A model generated the notes under the pieces. The model was not told the origin of the DNA, did not search any database, and was given only the letters and a program-made list of their open reading frames with translations. Positions 47,485 to 61,309 of a stretch of DNA of 64,000 nucleotides are shown in pieces. Made by a program: the position numbers and the translations under genes. Numbering within the stretch: position 1 is the stretch's first letter; every line of letters begins with the position of its first letter. The stretch covers positions 400,501-464,500 of the forward strand of contig JAMWET010001089.1 of NCBI GenBank assembly GCA_024036415.1, in the 5' to 3' direction. This DNA is from Prochilodus magdalenae (lineage: Eukaryota; Chordata; Actinopteri; Characiformes; Prochilodontidae).

Positions 47485-47645
47485 AAGTGTCCAACTCTGG
47501 TCCTGGAGGACCAATATTCAGCACTATTTGGTGATTCCCCTTTTCAAACCTACCTGACATTACAAGGCTTAGCAGGTGTTTGAGTAAGGCAGTCACCAAT
47601 TTTTGCAGAACCCTGACTCTCCAGGACCAGAATCGGTTCCCCCTG
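47485..47645. mobile_element. Short palindromic MITE-like repeat
   Basis: The left arm CAACTCTGGTCCTGGAGGA near 47490 and the right arm CTCTCCAGGACCAGAATCGG near 47617 are inverted relative to each other. It belongs to the same general family as 46975-47135. Confidence 0.55.
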
Positions 47646-47803
47646 TTAGTTTTAATTGCATGGGGATCACTTAACCAGCACCCCACCCAGCATGTGATGA
47701 AGAACTGATCCCAAATGGGAAGGGCTTCTCTGCTGTCCTTCTCCCTCTGGCCTGGTTCCGGCCTTTACTTTCGTCCTCATCCCCTACCCGCACGTGTCCG
47801 TAG

Positions 47804-47920
47804 CCTCCAAGCTGACGGACATCCTGGGCTGTGTGCGCAGGGGCTCCGGACCCACTGCCCCGCCCGCCACTGGAGGAGCTCCATCTGTTCCCTCCCCTGC
47901 ACACACCCCTGCCATTCAGA
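47804..47920 (+). CDS. camk2b: camk2b linker exon: proline-rich cassette 2 (DILGCVRRGSG)
   Basis: A 117-nt exon, phase 1 to phase 1. It encodes (S)SKLTDILGCVRRGSGPTAPP and a Pro/Ala/Ser-rich tail ending PAHTPAIQ. TDILGCVRRGSG closely matches the repeated ISDILNSVRRGSG motif of the SH3-binding exons of mammalian CAMK2B, which is strong support for both the exon and the paralogue call. The acceptor is CCGTAG and the donor CAGA|GTGAGT. Confidence 0.88.
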
Positions 47921-48455
47921 GTGAGTAGAGCCCTCCCCATCTGGCCCAGTGCTTCTCACAGGAGTGTACATTGTGTACCCACATTAATTAGTAATAGGCG
48001 TGGATATTCAGTTATACGGACATTACAACTAATTAAATATGCACTTATTAGTCATTTATTTAATTATGTTAATAAACTAATATTGCATCTGACGTTAAGT
48101 AAAACTACTGTATATGGAAAATGTAAACAAATCCAAGGTATTACATTTCTCATTGGGATATGCGAAAGGCTCTATGTCTAAAACTGTGAATAGCAAATTG
48201 TTAAAATGCCTATATCAGTAATCCAGCTCTCAAAACCACAGTTTAGCAGGAGTCGTTCTGAGTTAGCATTCTTTTAGGAATTAAACAAATAAAATCTTCC
48301 CACATCCGTCCTGTCTTCGATTGTTTTCCTTTTTTTTTTTTTCATAACTGTCCAACTGTCTGTGTTGCCCTGTGTCCATTTCCCTATGTCAATCCGATGT
48401 TCCCCATGGTCGGGCGGTGCTGTGGGACACCCCTCCTCCCTTTTACCTCACTCAG
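47921..48455 (+). other. Intron, 0.5 kb
   Basis: AT-rich sequence with a poly-T run near 48331-48342. Nothing else is recognised. Confidence 0.85.
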
Positions 48456-48596
48456 CCCGCTTGACCAGTCTGGTGAGCAGCATGGGCCGCCCGATTGCCC
48501 CCTCGCGGCCTGAGCCAGAGGCGGCCCCTGTCCCCCCTCCCCAACCCTTCTCCCCTCCGATCCCGCCCCGATCCAGCCCCTCCCTGTCCATTCAGA
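48456..48596 (+). CDS. camk2b: camk2b linker exon: proline-rich cassette 3 (SH3-ligand motifs)
   Basis: A 141-nt exon, phase 1 to phase 1. It encodes (T)RLTSLVSSMGRPIAPSRPEP and then a tail of about 26 residues with PVPPPQPFSPPIPPRSS, ending SLSIQ. It contains two PxxPxR class II SH3-ligand motifs, PIAPSR and PPIPPR. The start (RLTSLVSSM) looks like a diverged version of the DILxxVRR start of cassette 2, suggesting old tandem exon duplication. The acceptor is CTCAG and the donor CAGA|GTGAGT, the same donor as cassette 2. Confidence 0.82.
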
Positions 48597-49892
48597 GTGA
48601 GTATTGCATGACGTGTAAAAGAGTGTGGCCCTCTTCTCAGCACTTCCTCTTTTTCTCCTTTTTTTCAGTGACCAGTAAAGTCGTTGCGGAAGTTGTGGAT
48701 GCTTCTAGATAGCAACAGAACGCCTGCTTAAAGCAATACGCAGTATTTGCACAGTATTTACCTTACCCTAGAATATATGTCAATCAGCAAGAGATGTCTT
48801 GTTTTCTGCTTTCTTAGTTGTGCACTGAAGCTGTGCAGATAATGTAGCTCACAAGTAGCGACCACTCAAAGCCCAACTATTAGCATTAGCCCGAAATGAC
48901 AGCGTTAAAGATTGGATAACACATTTCTCGTCTGATTGACTGCCTTTAGGAGTAAAGGGGAAAACTGTGTACATATCTGTGTTATTCAGTCTCTTTACAA
49001 TGGATTTCTTTACAGTGGTGATGATAGGAACCTAAGGTTGCTCTACAAAACAAATGTAGCAATTTGATGTGCTATTTAAAACAGTGTCACATATGTCATG
49101 TATGTGAGGTTTCTATGTGATGTCAATAATGGTAAAATCGTAATGTCAGAAAGGATCACATGTTCAGACTGCAGGCAATTCAGATTTTTTTTTAATCAGA
49201 GCTTTTGCATTGGCTGTCTGCACTGTTATTTGCAAGTGATCAGATCATATTTGTGTGTCCACACTTTGCCAACCAGTCTGCTGTGATAACAATGTAGGCA
49301 TCAGTAACTCCATAACAAATTTGACGCTATTGTCACTCTACATGGGGCTTATGTGCCTGAATGGGATATAAACTTTGGAATAGCAAACCATCTCCAAATG
49401 TAGATATCAAATACATTTCTGGATACAATCTAGGTATGCGAAAATTCTGATTGAACAACAATCAACATCAAAGTCTCTCATTGAATTCATAACAGTTTGA
49501 TGTACTAACCTTTCAGGTTTAGAGGCATTAGACTTTTCGAACACCAGGTTACTATCACCACCACTGAGCAAGTGTGACTTGGCAAATTCTGTGGAACACA
49601 GCATTTCACATCAAGCCACTTTGAATGACTCACATCTTACAACTATTACAGTGGCTGGGCTTGGTGATGTGCAGCATGTAGCTGTCCTACTTGGAACAGC
49701 CCTGCTTTGGGTCTTAAGGATACTCCTGGCTTTTTACAGTGATAAGAAGAACTAAAAGTCATTGGGCTTCATGGCTAAGACTGCTAAGGCTTTAGACCTG
49801 CCCTGCTGTGCCAGCTAGAAGGAGAGAAGAAGAAGGACATGTCGAGGCAGCAGGCCGCTAAGCTCCCCTGCTGTGACAGAGGAAACTACAGA

Positions 49893-49907
49893 GGGAGGGA
49901 GGGAGGG
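49893..49907 (+). other. G-quadruplex motif
   Basis: Four GGG runs separated by single A residues (GGGAGGGAGGGAGGG), the tightest class of intramolecular G4 motif, on the transcribed-sense strand. A GA repeat follows directly. Confidence 0.85.
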
Positions 49908-51747
49908 AGGAGAGAGAGAGAGGAAGGCCAGCAAGTAAGCCTTATCTGAAGGACTGGAATAGCGCACTGAGCTGTGACAGCTTCACACTCTAAGCAAAGA
50001 GGAAGAGAAACTCAGAACGTGAAAGAGAGAGAGAGAGAATGCACTCTATGAACAAGAAGGTGCAGAGAGCTGTTGAGGCTGTAGTGGAACTTCGTAGATG
50101 TTCTTGAGATTCTCATTGATTGGATAGGCTACTCTTGGGGTATTGAAATGTGACTTAGGTGGGAGACAGAGGTGTGAGGAGAGACAGAGAGGGATGAGCC
50201 AAAGAATAAGTTGTTGGATCGAGCACCACAAGTGAGATGCAGTCAGGTGAGTCCCCAAAAAAGTTTACCTATTCCCAAGCTGAGGATTTCTAAACAGAGG
50301 CTTTGAAACAACTTTGCTTATGTGCCCAGTAGGGGTGGGTGAGAAGGTTCAGCACTTTCCTTTACCTTTTTACAACGGACAATAACATTATCTAGCATTC
50401 CTTTCAACCAGTTCATGTGTTACATTTGTGTTGATGAAATTTCAGCTGCATTTAGTGCTGAATCAGAAAATCTATTCACATCAATGTATGATTGCAGATA
50501 CATGCAAGTATATAGTGATGAGAGTAAAGCTGGGGCCTTTTCATCATTTGACACCTATATCCTGACCTTCAACACTTGTCATTTCTTGACTATCACATTT
50601 GTATTCTATTAAGTCAAATGAAGAGACAGGTGTAGCGGTGTACATTGCCCAGTTTACTTGTGACTAAACTAAGACATTCAGTATCATTATATTACCGGTG
50701 TTTACGTGTATCAGTTTTAACTGTAGAAATCTGATGTCATGTGATTTACCTAAGTCCTGCTAAAGAATAGACTGCCCAGTTGTCACTGAAAGAGGAAATA
50801 CACAGGTTATTATGTAGGCAAAGATATTCACAGGACATACTTTACATATGTATGTAGTGTGCGTGAATTAGCATGGCTAACCTACTGAGCAAGAAAACGT
50901 GGATTTATATTTATCTTGGGCTTTAAAGTGTTGATAGTGGTATCAGTATCAGGATACCTGGCTTTGTGTCAGACTGAACAGAAGACCAGGGTCACCCATC
51001 TTGATGGGCTCCATTCAAACCCGGAAAAAATGGCCATCACCAGTGATCTCGAGCTGTGATGCGCACAGGTAGAAACCAGGGGGAGCTTGAACACCTACCT
51101 TGGACAATAAGCTACTTGGGTTTATAGTGAGGTACATCGCAAGAGTAGAGTTTGTTGGTCAGTTTGGGTTCCAGGAGCTGCATTGCTCTTGTACTCCCTC
51201 ACTAGTACAGTTCTGGCCATGTACTGCATGCATCACCAGCCTCCTGGAAAAAAGAACGTTAAGTGATGTAGAACAACAACCAAACAAAACCCCTAGAAAT
51301 CACTAAAGCAAGCTGGTTGGGTTTTCACCTGTGGAGCTCTTAAACAGAGCTATAGCATACAGGTTGATGCCAGTTACATCTCATAGTGGATAACATTACA
51401 GCCGTGTATGCTGGAGATGTGGATCAGATTCCTCTTTAGATAGTAGTGCTACTGTTGTTGGCTGCTTCTGGAAAAACGTAACAGTAACGTAACATATTTG
51501 TATTCTTCCGAAACGTGATTGAACCGTCTCGGGCTGTGAGTGTCTGCTTACATTCAGCATGCCCTTCTTTCACATGAACCCCTGCTCCTTAAAATCTGCG
51601 CACTCCTGTGGACGGGGCCCACATGGCAATGCTTTCACATTCACACTACAAATGTTAAGTGGTCCTCGTATGTGTCTCGGACCACCTTCAAACCTCATTC
51701 ACGGCTGTAGTTATTGGTGAACACTTATGATCAAATCACCCAACAGG

Positions 51748-51901
51748 GGTGTCTAGTCCTGTCCACAAAGGGCCGGTGCGGTTGCTGGTTTTCACCCCAA
51801 ACAAGTTGGCGCCCAGTTGACATCTGCTGTTAAGCTCTCCTGTTTTGTTGGGATGAAAGTCTGCAGCCACACTGGCCCTTTGTAGATAAGAGTGGACACC
51901 A
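51748..51901. mobile_element. Palindromic MITE-like repeat
   Basis: The left arm GTCCACAAAGGGCCGGTG near 51761 is matched in inverse by CACTGGCCCTTTGTAGATAA near 51873, with outer AGTGGACACC. The interior carries GTTTTCACCCC and GGGATGAAAG, also inverted. It is nonautonomous; the ends are approximate. Confidence 0.65.
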
Positions 51902-52316
51902 ACAAACCAAGATGTATGATAAGAGCCATACTCTTGCTATGGAAAGTTAGGGTGAGGAGGCTTTGTGAAAGGTCAGTGTATATCCTAAACCTTTTAATCT
52001 GATGTAGTTCTGTAATCTGATACAAAGATTTTGTCTGAGAAAGGTTTCCTATACACAACCTTTTTTTTTTTTCCTAGAAATGCTTCATAGACAAACACCA
52101 TAGGCTTTCGCTTACACTTTCCACAGTGCACTGTCCCAGAAGGCAAAACGAGAATGAATGTGCTGTGTATCCTTGAGCATGCAGTGAGCGTTTCTGATGT
52201 GCATTATGAAACTGCAAACACTGCAGTGCTTGAGGCCTGAAGCTGCTGTTTGGGTGTTTGGCCTTTGCCCTGTATGACTCTATGGGTGCCGTGTGTTTTG
52301 TGTGTTCTCTGTCCAG

Positions 52317-52392
52317 CTCGCAAACAGGAGATCATTAAGATCACGGAGCAGCTCATTGAGGCTGTGAACAATGGAGACTTCGAGGCCTACGC
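52317..52392 (+). CDS. camk2b: camk2b exon: hub domain start (RKQEIIK)
   Basis: A 76-nt exon, phase 1 to phase 2, encoding [20 protein letters not shown] then FEAYA. It is the first helix of the association domain. The phase-1 start lets it accept any of the phase-1 linker exons or the calmodulin-binding exon directly. FEAYA is the beta form (FEAYT in gamma); KITEQ rather than KTTEQ is a small difference. The acceptor is TCCAG and the donor ACGC|GTGAGT. Confidence 0.97.
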
Positions 52393-54441
<2,049 letters not shown>

Positions 54442-54676
54442 TGCTGTCAAAGAACAGTAAGCCCATTCACACCACCATCCTGAACCCGCATGTTCACCTC
54501 ATCGGTGAGGACGCCGCCTGCATCGCCTACATCCGCCTCACGCAGTTTGTGGACAGCCAGGGCCGGCCGCGCAGCAGCCAGTCAGAGGAGACACGTGTGT
54601 GGCATCGCCGTGACTCTAAATGGCAGAATGTGCACTTCCACTGCTCAGGCGCACCTGCAGCCCCTCTCCAGTGAAG
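54442..54676 (+). CDS. camk2b: camk2b last coding exon: hub C-terminus and stop
   Basis: With the preceding T it encodes [20 protein letters not shown] through to [13 protein letters not shown], then TGA at 54672-54674. It covers the hub beta-sheet and the arginine/histidine pocket residues (VWHRRD). The differences I notice from mammalian beta are conservative: VHLIG for VHVIG, QFVDSQG for QYIDGQG, RSSQ for RTSQ, and DSK for DGK. The exon appears to end two bases after the stop at a GTAACA donor, so most of the 3'UTR would be in another exon. The acceptor is CCACAG. Confidence 0.97.
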
Positions 54677-56569
54677 GTAACACCTACATGTGCACTTGGC
54701 AGACATTCTCCCACTCCACAGCGCTCCATCTGCAGTGTTACATGTTGAGTGATATATATATAGAGCTGGTGTTGTGCTGAGGAGGTAGGTCTGCCCAGAG
54801 CTGATATTTTTCACCTTTTGTGTTAGTCCCATTTGATAATATGTATCTGCTGACATTATTTTGGATAATTGCAGTAGGAATCAAATATGGTATGGTGTAA
54901 CACTCTTTTTTTTTTTAAATGACTTTTTAATCAATTTACTGTCCCTTTAAAGGAGCAGTGTGTATGATTTTTAAATGATCTCTTATCAGAAATATAATAT
55001 AATATACAAAACTGTAACTTCATTAATGTATAATTCTACCAATCAGTGTGTTTCTAGATTGGAATGAGCTCATTGTATCTACTTAGGAACAGTTCCACTT
55101 CCAGCAGAGGCGGTCATGTTGCTAGAGTAGCCCAAACACAGGCCATAGCATTTTTGTGTTTTGCGTTTTTACAGAGTGACGCCTTAAATTTGATGGCGTT
55201 AAAATCTCTTACTAAAAATGTTACCAGCACAAAACTGAAAATGAAGCTTCTTATTCATTTTTATGCGCATTAAATGATGCAGTGATTATTAGGTGGAACA
55301 GAAAAATGCAAATAAGAAGCTGCCAAAGGTCCTTATCAAATAATTAATTAATTGTTAAAATAACAAGGATACACTGATAGCCTAAATTAGCTCATTAGAG
55401 GTAACATTTCACCTTGCACTAATGACACGAGCGTGCTTAGAGTGAGGGGACTTGGAGTTGGTTGAAGTCTGTAACCTCACTCCTAGAGTTACACGCTGCT
55501 CCTTTATATGCGAATGGTTTAGTCACATTGTGCTGAAGCTACTAGCTTAGCCCACAGTAAGAGTGACAATACTGGAAAAGTTTTGGCCTCTTTTTTCCTG
55601 CCCCAAAATAGTTCCATACTGCAGGCATTTAAACTGATGATGAACTTCTAGAAATAAGCAGCTCCTATCACTTCCTGACCTCTGGCCAGTGGCAAACCAT
55701 GACCATTAGTGTCTTCAGCTTTAGGCAATAAATGTCAAAAAATGATCTGCTAGCTTCTCTATGGGGTGTCTGATAGTAAGTTAGCACTGAGCTAACATTC
55801 ATTTGACAGAAATCTGGATAAACTATCACTCATATTTATAGTCAGTGACGTTTCAAAGACCTCCAGTGGGCCTAAAGTGATGTTTCTCAATGTTAATATG
55901 TTATTGGTTCCACAGTAACCTCCTAACTGTGCTAGTGTTTAATCTGATGTTTTGAGCAATGGGAGAGCTTTCTTGGCTGTAATGGCACAGATTTGCGTTT
56001 GACTTTTTCAGATTTACGGCATTTAGCTGACGCTTGAACGACTTACAAGGTTAATCATATTACATGTGGGCCAATGTAGTGTTAGGAGTCTTGCCCAAGG
56101 ACTCTTATTGGTGTAGCACAGCGTAGTCACCCAGACAATGTAGTGTTTCGAACCCCAGTCTCCCACATGCGGTGGTGGCTCTCTGGCGGGCAGTGGTGTT
56201 ATCCACTGAGTTACACCAACCACATCTGAAATGTGGTGTTTTCCAACCAACACTTAACAATCAAATAGGAATGTTACTTATCCTACATATTCAACAAGCA
56301 TAAAAATGAAATGAATAGCCATGAGCTTAAAATGATACACTGTAGTATAATATAGTATAGTAGTATAATGCATATAGAAGTTTAAGGCTGTCTGTGAAGG
56401 CCCTGAGGGCTCCTGGCTGCCCTGAGAGCAGCATATAAATATGTAAAATAACCTCAAAATGGGTTTGTGCCAATTCCGGTCTATTAAAAGATGTTTTAAG
56501 CTCAGACACTCATTTCCGGCTAGCATGGAGTTCACGTTCATGATGTCCAGGTGTGTGTTTGTGTCACAG
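54677..56569 (+). other. Putative intron within the 3'UTR, 1.9 kb
   Basis: It begins GTAACA and ends GTGTCACAG, and contains a minus-strand SINE at about 56012-56222. If it is not removed, this is simply contiguous 3'UTR. Confidence 0.5.
56012..56222 (-). mobile_element. tRNA-derived SINE, inverted copy
   Basis: Read on the minus strand it has a GTTGGTGTAACTCAGTGGAT head (A box), a GGTTCGAAAC B-box-like sequence and the tail GTCAGCTAAATGCCGTAAAT. It is the same family as the copies at 16929, 57682 and 62740. Confidence 0.85.
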
Positions 56570-57123
56570 AGTGGGACTGCGGCAGGACGTCTTTCGACAA
56601 GAGTGCTCTTGCAGAGGAGAAAGGAGAGGGAGGATGAGTGGGACGGCGGGAAGGAGTCCAGCGTTGGAGAGCTCAGGATCGTCCAGCCTTCCAGCTCTGC
56701 CACACAGCCGTCTACGCCTGCATGCTAACCTACACCAGTCTCTCCACCTACTAGGCTGCTCTCCACTACTGCATCCCTACCCACCCCACCTGCTGCCACA
56801 CCCTGCAGGATTCACTCCAACACAGGCCAAACACGACACCAGTACATGAAACACACCATACCCAGCCACTATTTACTGCAGCTTACCGAGTCTACGCCAA
56901 GATTCACCCATGTGATTGATGACACACATATCAGTCATAGAGAGCGAGCACAGACTCTAGATAACCGATAACTGGTCCAAGTGTAATAGCCTGCGCAATG
57001 CCTTCTCTCCTACAGCCCCCCTTTCCCCTCCTCACGCACTCCACTCTCGTCTCCATTGGCCTTATGCCCTACGTGCCCTGGCACTCCTAACTATAATAGA
57101 TCATGTTTTAATGAAGTACTATA

Positions 57124-57168
57124 CTGGTATTATTATTATTATTATTATTATGATTATTATGATTATCC
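57124..57168. repeat. (ATT)n microsatellite
   Basis: About eight ATT triplets followed by ATG/ATT variants, in the putative 3'UTR. Confidence 0.9.
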
Positions 57169-57681
57169 TGGTTACTACTTTTATTATTACTATTTGTCAT
57201 TTTAAGTATCGCTGTTGTTCTATTGAGGCTGTATATTTAATAGTCAAATTATTGATGCCAATTGTACATGGATTTGAACCTTATTTTCCCGGAAGCATGG
57301 ATTTATAGTATTATTCAGTGGGGGTTTCATTTGTTTATTCCAGTAAGATGAAGTCTACTTTTGGCAGTATTGTGCAGGTATAAGTGTGACTACTCATTAC
57401 TGTACACACAACATGAGAGGACGACACAGTTCAGGCAGAAGCTAGGGGTCTTGGTCTAAGTCTGACGTTTAGGAGTTACACAGTTGTATTGAGGCTCATT
57501 ATTATGTATTGTCTGTGCATTTTCATTAGGTTGGGATCACAGTTGGTCTGGTGAGGAATCCTATTACGAAGGTCTTTAGTCCCATATAAACGGTTTAGAA
57601 GTAGATAGAGGATTGTTCATGTAATACCAATTACTGGGACGACTGTCAGACATTAACTTGTAACCTATTGAAGAAGAGAGT

Positions 57682-57890
57682 GGTTGGGGTAGCTCAGTGG
57701 GTAATATCACTACCCAGAGTACTAGCTCTACATGTGGGGTTCAAATCCCGGTCTGGGTGACTATGCTGTGCTACACCAATAAGAGTCCTTGGGCAAGACT
57801 CCTAACACTACATTGGCCTACCTGTAATCGTTAACCTTGTAAGTTGCTCTGGATAAGAGCGTCAGCTAAATGCCGTAAATGTAAATGAGA
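57682..57890 (+). mobile_element. tRNA-derived SINE
   Basis: A well-preserved A box (TAGCTCAGTGG) and B box (GGTTCAAATCC), then GCTGTGCTACACCAATAAGA and the tail GCGTCAGCTAAATGCCGTAA. Internal pol III promoter elements of tRNA origin identify the class. It is not a tRNA gene, because the anticodon arm and acceptor pairing are lost. Confidence 0.88.
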
Positions 57891-60800
57891 GACGTGGGTG
57901 GTGCAGTTTACTGCCTACATGTTATGTAGAGGAAGAAGATTTTAGAGATCGTATAGAGGTATTTAAGGCACAATGTCCAGTACTCTGTGGATTTACATAG
58001 TCAGGTGTACAGTTTAAGGTAAAGAGAGTCTCTGTATTATATATAAATCCAGTCATCCACGTTAACTCATGCACCTTTGAACCTTCACCCTTTTGGTGGT
58101 GTTTGTTTTGGTCTGTATATGCAGGGTTTTTTAGATTTTTATATATTATTTATGCGCCGTTGCGTCATGTGATGTCCTTCTCGGAAGTGCGCATGATGGG
58201 AACGTACTTCGCAGGGGTGTCTCGTTGATTTGGCAACAAATAGTCTTCTGTTGACCTTTTGAATGTGAAAGCGTCTTTCTGAGTTAAACGGGAGCCTCGC
58301 CGCTCCCGCAGTACACCGAGGAACCGATCAGCAGCTTTCTCCACCCTGAAGGGTTTGAACGAGTTTGGAGAGATTCACGCACAAACGTGCTGCAGTTTGA
58401 TGCTCTTCGCCTAGTGTTCGTCCTCTAGACGTTAAGGAAATCCACTGGACGACTGCTGTTCACGTGTTCGTTTTTCGCTGAGTTGATTCGAGACCTGTTT
58501 ATTTTGTTCTGAAATGTGAATCTAGCTTTTCTTTGTGGTACGTCACCACCGAACCCCACTCTTCACTCTGGAGGGGGGAGGGCCAAACCTCTTTGTACAT
58601 GGTGAACAGTGTGAGACCTCTCCCCTACACGACAGCAGTCCAGACAGCATGTCAGCATACTCTACTCTGGTGTTGTTCTTCTTTTCTCTGTGTGTTTAGT
58701 ATTGCAAGGAATCATTGAAAACTATGGCAGATTTAACTTTTAACACAAATAGGTATCTTGTAAAACCACTATGTAGTGCTAACATACTAAAGGTGGCAAT
58801 TACTTGCATGAACTTCAAACCTAAATTTTTTGGTGATTTGCATTTCATTCTTTGTTTATTTTCTACTGAATGCTGGTGACTTATGCTCCGCTAACGATTT
58901 TCAGAGCTTTGTAAGTGCATATAACTATTTTTGTCTCAAGATGATGATGATAATGATGAGTATGATGATTATGACTATTACGGTTAAAAAAAATTATATA
59001 TATATGTAATGAAGATGATTGTATGGCATGCTTTTGTACAGGGTTTCGTTGTTGTCTGAGCAGCATCGGTTGATCCTGAATGGAGTTCGGCATGAGGTGT
59101 CTAAAAAAGCAGCCGCCGTTTCTCCCGTCCACTTTGCATATCAGTCTTTGGATAAATTGGGTAGTGTTGGCGTTGTATTGGGCTTTCAGCTGATACTGAT
59201 CCAATACTATTTCTTTAAAGGCTACTAAGCTAGTCAGCTAGTCAGTACTCAGTCGACTCAGACACATCACACAGTATGAAGGTTTCCTATTTCAGGATGG
59301 ATTTGTTAAGGGCCGTCTCGATATCTCAGTTTTCAGGAGCAGTATTTGATTTCGATCCAGTGAATACGGTTTGTCCTCATGGTCCACTAGATGTCCATTC
59401 CATGTGCATGCTGGAAAAATACACAGCCCTGGTCCCGCCTGTGAGCAAAAGCGGTCGTTCCAGTTTGTGCACAGGACAGGGGGAAGGGAAAGGGCTTGAT
59501 GTTAAACTCCATGTAGGGTTGCCACACGTCCCGTAAAAAAAAAAAAAATCGTCCTTTATTTGGCAATTAAATGTTGCGTCCTGTATTAAACCAATACGGG
59601 ACCGGATTTGTTCCGTATTTCCATAAATGTCCAATACACACTTCTGTCACACACACATGAATGCTAAATCTAACAAAAACGATCAAAATCCACCCCTAAC
59701 TCCATGCTTTACCAAGAATGAGACATGGACACGAATCAGCCAAAGAGGAGAAATCTGAAGAACAGTGATTGAGAAAGAAGTTCTTTAGATCAGGCAAAAG
59801 CGAAGAGCTGTGTTAATATGGGTGAGACTGAAGTCGACTTCCTGTTTTGCCAACTTCTTGTTTGAGGTGCCTGAAAGTAACTGCTGCAACCTTTAAGTGG
59901 AACTGGGAAGTTCAAACATAAAGTTAGACAGGTAGAATGAGGTGCCAGCATGGAACTGCTAAACCATTTAAAGTGGATTAACACCATTTAAGATGTTGGC
60001 GAAAAAGAAGTGAGCTTCAGCTCCGTCGAGAGTTGCTCTGTTTCTGCTTGATAGGTGAGCCGAACCAATAGGCCAGTGTTGTTTTGTCCTGTTTGCTGAT
60101 GTTAGTTGTAGCAACTTAGCATTAGCGTTAGCATTGCAGCAGCAATTATAGCGACTTTTACTTTACTTGCTGTGTCGTTATTCATTATATCCTTTGCCTA
60201 AACAACAAACAAGTAGTTTTATGGCCACGGAGATGTAAAATCAGCTTGCTAGCCCGATGTCATTCTGTTTGGGAATGCACATCCATGAATTGGGGCGGAG
60301 CTTGTGAAGGAACATTGAAGGGAAGGATAAACTTGTTTCGAGTGGAGTTCAAACGTCTACAATATACTATCGTATACCTAATTCCTAAAATGTTCAACAT
60401 CAGCAAACCGGTTAGTGAGTGCTAAACTGGGAATTAGCAGGTCATTATAAGGCCATGTTCGTTAAAAGAGAGGAAACCCACACCAGCAGGAGCTAAAACG
60501 CATAAGTTTGAAGTTAGAAATTGCATGTATATGGTTACTCAATTAATCAAAGTAAAGACTAGAATACTTCATTACTAATACAGTAGAGGGTTGGTAAATA
60601 TTGATATCAGCCTGAAACCAAGAACTAGTACTGGATCGCTGCCATCACCAGTAGATTGGAAGGTCAATCTCAGAGAAGGCAGTGCTAGTTCCAGTACTAG
60701 TTCTTGTCTTTGCCCGTAACTTACAAACGCCAACAAATGTGTCAAAAAAAAAAAGCTGTTGCTGAGATTGATGAAAGTACGCTGAACTTTCCGACTGGAA

Positions 60801-61303
60801 TTAGTAGCTAATCATCATAGTAAAGTGGAAGCAATGAGTGATGCAACCTGATGGTTAATAACGGGGTGTATGCATATGCTTGTGAATGTGGATGAACAGT
60901 GGTGCATCCCACTTCTAGTGACACCTTGCTGCTCTTACAACATCAAGCCAATAGCTATTTGTAGTGTTTCCTCCTCAGCTCCTCTTTTACCCTCTTTCGG
61001 TTCGTTTTGATCCTGTTTTTGATTTCTACGATACTGAGCCTTCTCGATTTCTCGTTTCAGGTCTCATTTTTGGAGGATATTTGTATATAATCTCTTAAAC
61101 GTAAAACGAGATTATGTGAGTCCTATATGATTATTAGAGAAATTAGTTTACGATAAGTCCCATGTTTCTCTTGATTATTCTTATGATTATTCTTATCTGT
61201 TCTTCCAATGTTCCCTCACACTCTAGCTCTCTCTCTCTGTCTTTTTCTCTCTTTCTCCCCTATAACTTAAGGAAATGTGTTAAGATGTTATCAATATGTT
61301 ACC

Positions 61304-61309
61304 AATAAA
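61304..61309 (+). terminator. camk2b: Candidate polyadenylation signal AATAAA
   Basis: A canonical hexamer in the context ACCAATAAACGG, with a T/G-rich stretch (GGTTGTTTG, then GTTGGTG) 40-70 nt downstream. It is the first AATAAA I see after the stop codon's putative UTR exon. Confidence 0.4.

Larger units (their letters stand above)
46723..47803 (+). other. Intron, 1.1 kb, with two palindromic repeats
   Basis: It includes two short foldback repeats with GGTCCTGG/CCAGGACC arms at about 46975-47135 and 47485-47645. Otherwise it is unremarkable. Confidence 0.75.
48597..52316 (+). other. Intron, 3.7 kb
   Basis: It holds a G-quadruplex motif at 49893-49907 inside a purine-rich stretch (49880-49926) and a palindromic MITE-like repeat at 51748-51901. 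There is no recognisable coding sequence. Confidence 0.8.

Noticed and set aside
57682..57760. tRNA gene
   Set aside because: A and B boxes are present, but the cloverleaf pairing is lost and the sequence continues into a SINE body shared with three other copies.
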